8,727 nucleotides of DNA from JAYOFM01 sp038117225 (GTDB lineage Bacteria; Pseudomonadota; Alphaproteobacteria; Rhodospirillales; Casp-alpha2), in the NCBI GenBank assembly GCA_038117225.1, contig JAYOFM010000131.1, forward strand, positions 1 through 8,727, read 5' to 3'. Under the pieces are notes generated by a model. It saw only the letters and a list, made by a program, of their open reading frames with translations, had not been told where the DNA came from and searched no databases. A program made the translations under genes and the position numbers. Positions 6,651-8,727 of this stretch are shown here, piece by piece (position 1 is the first letter of the stretch; the number at the start of each line of letters is the position of its first letter).

Positions 6651-7802
6651 TCAGCCGGCGGCCGCAACAGCCGCTTGATCGGCAATCGTCGCCTCCTGGC
6701 GCGCGATCCAGCCGCCGCCAAGAACCCGCGACCCGTCGTAGAAAACACAGGCCTGCCCGGCGGCAACACCCGTCTGCGCCACGTCAAAATCAATGCGCGC
6801 ACGGCCATCGCTGAGGCCATGCAACGTGGCGCCAACGACCGCGGCGGCGGAACGGATTTTCACCGTCACCTGACGGGGAACACCATCCCCGAGATCGCCA
6901 TCACCGAGCCAATTTACGTCATGCACGGTGAGATCGGCCCGACTCAAAGCGGAAAGCGGGCCAACGATAACGCGCCGACTTTCGGGCTCGATCCGCGAGA
7001 CGAACAGCGGCTCGCCGATACTGACACCGAGCCCCTTCCGTTGGCCGACGGTGAAGTTGATGATGCCGTCGTGCCGGCCGAGTACGCGGCCGTCCACGTG
7101 CACCACATCGCCGGCGTCACAGGCGCCGGGTCGCAAGCGCTCGACGACGCGGGCGTAATCCCCGTCGGGCACAAAGCAGATGTCCTGACTTTCCGGCTTG
7201 GCCGCGACCGGCAGCGCCAAACGTTCCGCATGTCGGCGGGTTTCGGATTTTTCGAGCCCGCCAAGCGGAAAACGTAGAAAATCCAGCTGCGCCGGCGTGG
7301 TTGCGAACAGAAAATAACTCTGATCCTTGGCCGCATCCCGCGCCTGGTGCAATTCGGGACGACCCTTGGGGCCGATGAGACGGCGGATGTAATGCCCGGT
7401 CACCAGGGCCTCGGCACCGAGATCACGCGCCGTCGCCATGAGATCGCGGAATTTGACGCTCTGATTGCAACGGACGCAGGGGATCGGCGTTTCGCCGCGC
7501 AGATAGCTGTCGGCGAAGTCATCCATAACCGCGTCGCGAAAACGGCTTTCGTAATCCAGCACGTAGTGCGGCATGCCGATCGTATCGGCGACCCGGCGCG
7601 CATCCATAATGTCCTGACCGGCGCAGCAAGCACCCTTGCGCGCCACCGCTTGGCCGTGGTCGTAGAGCTGCAACGTCATGCCGACCACGTCGTAACCGGC
7701 CTCGGCCATTAACGCCGCGGTCACGGAACTGTCGACGCCGCCCGACATGGCGACGACCACCCGGGTCTCGCCGGGCGGTTTCGGAAAGCCCATATCGTCC
7801 AT
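6651..7802 (-). CDS. mnmA: tRNA-specific 2-thiouridylase MnmA
   Basis: A 383-residue enzyme that uses ATP and sulfur from a persulfide relay to make 2-thiouridine at wobble position 34 of Lys, Glu and Gln tRNAs. The PP-loop is SGGVDSS (20-26). PCVRCNQSVKF (108-118) contains the catalytic Cys112, and the second, persulfide-forming cysteine is Cys209 in ESQDICFVPDGDY. TGHY (135-138) and GQRKGLG (253-259) are further hallmarks, and the C-terminal beta-barrel runs to the end, so the gene is complete. The frame is open upstream to 8147, but that stretch lies over the DUF599 gene and does not resemble MnmA. Candidate starts are the ATG at 7802 and the ATG at 7793 (MGFPK), which has a GGA seven bases upstream; I give the longer one. 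It begins eight bases after the DUF599 stop and is followed after 14 bases by the oxygenase gene. Confidence 0.97.
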   Translation of the reverse strand: MDDMGFPKPPGETRVVVAMSGGVDSSVTAALMAEAGYDVVGMTLQLYDHGQAVARKGACCAGQDIMDARRVADTIGMPHYVLDYESRFRDAVMDDFADSYLRGETPIPCVRCNQSVKFRDLMATARDLGAEALVTGHYIRRLIGPKGRPELHQARDAAKDQSYFLFATTPAQLDFLRFPLGGLEKSETRRHAERLALPVAAKPESQDICFVPDGDYARVVERLRPGACDAGDVVHVDGRVLGRHDGIINFTVGQRKGLGVSIGEPLFVSRIEPESRRVIVGPLSALSRADLTVHDVNWLGDGDLGDGVPRQVTVKIRSAAAVVGATLHGLSDGRARIDFDVAQTGVAAGQACVFYDGSRVLGGGWIARQEATIADQAAVAAAG

Positions 7803-7810
7803 GGCCGGGA

Positions 7811-8557
7811 CTATAGGGTTTCGCCAGGGCCGGGCAAGCCCTCTGCGGCTTTGATTTTGGCATCGGCTTCCTGAATGGCGCGGAAGGTGGCGGATCGGAA
7901 ATCCCGCCGATAGAGCACGCCGAGCACACCGACAATGGTCACCGCGAACAACGCCGGATTCAGAAACCAAGTCAACGTGGCCAAACCGAAGTAGTAGGTT
8001 CTGAGGCCACGGTTGAACGTCGTGATACCGCGCGATATGAGCGTCGCGGTGCGATGCGGATAGGCTTCGCGGTCGTGTGGCAGGCATTCGGCGGGCAACG
8101 GCGCGGCACCGATCAAGATCAGCGCGTAATTGAACTGGCGGATGCACCAGGCGAACTTAAAGAAGCCGTAGACAAAGATGATCAGCATCACGATCACCTT
8201 GATTTCCCATAGTTCCCGCGACGCCGACGACGCGAAGGACAGCCCGGACACCACCGCGCGCGCCTTGTCCACGGAACCGAACATGGTGATGATGCCGGCA
8301 ATGATCAGAATGGTCGTCGATGCGAACAGCGAACCGGTGCGGCCGTACGCGGATACGATCTGCACGTCTGCCATGCGGTTTTCGCGGTCCAGCATGCGCC
8401 GCATCCATGTTAGACGATACTCATGCAGCACCCGCGCCACCGGCCGCGTGTTGGCCTGCGGGCTGTCGGCGATGTAGGTATAACCAAGCCAGCTGACGAT
8501 CAGCCACGCCAGTGCCGCCACATCCGCGGCGGGCATGATGGAGAGAATCGTATTCAT
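7811..8557 (-). CDS. DUF599 family integral membrane protein
   Basis: A 248-residue inner-membrane protein. Hydrophobic segments lie near 11-29, 78-95, 118-138 and 188-215. The family-like block RLTWMRRMLDRENRMADVQIV (48-68) follows the first segment, and SLFASTTILIIAGII (77-90) starts the second; together they point to DUF599, whose biochemical role is not known to me. The start is uncertain. I chose the ATG at 8557 because the first membrane segment follows promptly. A GTG at 8608 would add 17 residues and an ATG at 8536 would remove seven, and none of them has a good ribosome binding site. It is the first gene of the leftward operon with mnmA and the oxygenase. The soluble tail (about 216-248) ends in a charged, Ala-rich helix. 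The link to tRNA or ribosome modification is positional only. Confidence 0.85.
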   Translation of the reverse strand: MNTILSIMPAADVAALAWLIVSWLGYTYIADSPQANTRPVARVLHEYRLTWMRRMLDRENRMADVQIVSAYGRTGSLFASTTILIIAGIITMFGSVDKARAVVSGLSFASSASRELWEIKVIVMLIIFVYGFFKFAWCIRQFNYALILIGAAPLPAECLPHDREAYPHRTATLISRGITTFNRGLRTYYFGLATLTWFLNPALFAVTIVGVLGVLYRRDFRSATFRAIQEADAKIKAAEGLPGPGETL

Positions 8558-8727
8558 GGGGATGGGAAGCGCCTTGCTAGTTTCAATTGATGACGATACC
8601 AAACTCACGGGATGCCCGGCCAGGGTTATACAGCGTGCAACGGCGCATCTGAGCTAATGGAGAATTCGAACAGGCTAAATTCACAAACCAAGTGCAACAC
8701 TGGTATACACCGGAGTTGCTATGGGAA

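Noticed and set aside
7803..8147. 115-codon upstream extension of the mnmA frame
   Set aside because: It overlaps the DUF599 gene in another frame and does not resemble MnmA, whose usual N-terminus lies just before the PP-loop.

Overview
The window is high-GC bacterial chromosomal DNA with short gaps between genes. Gene content (zinc alcohol dehydrogenase, CheY-like regulator with a linked Hpt protein, Atm1-type ABC exporter, JmjC oxygenase, MnmA, DUF599 membrane protein) and protein style suggest an alphaproteobacterium, perhaps of the Rhodospirillales. That placement is inference. I see no tRNA, rRNA, CRISPR array, insertion sequence or phage module.

Layout. Left block, minus strand (147-2810), in transcription order: a single-domain response regulator with an Arg-rich tail, then 20 bases later a histidine phosphotransfer (Hpt) protein. 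After these come a 70-residue single-span membrane protein with a strong ribosome binding site and a zinc-dependent alcohol dehydrogenase with its own candidate promoter. The regulator and Hpt protein look like two steps of a phosphorelay whose kinase is not in the window. A 197-base divergent gap (2811-3007) separates this block from a plus-strand unit. That unit holds an Atm1/HMT1-type half ABC exporter (3008-4879), followed with an ATGA overlap by a gene that appears broken (4876-5454). The broken gene has an in-frame stop and two apparent frameshifts, and I do not recognise its family.

Right block, minus strand (5464-8557), in transcription order: a DUF599 membrane protein, mnmA (tRNA 2-thiouridine synthase) and a JmjC/cupin protein-hydroxylase of the ribosomal oxygenase type. 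Gaps are 8 and 14 bases, so they are probably one operon. Two of its genes point to translation: MnmA thiolates the tRNA wobble uridine, and RoxA-type oxygenases hydroxylate a ribosomal protein.

Most of the window is ordinary housekeeping and signalling DNA. I do not see convincing evidence of a new defence or mobile system. The points most worth a second look are the broken gene behind the exporter, the mnmA-oxygenase pairing, the repeated Arg-rich tail of the response regulator and the small membrane protein.
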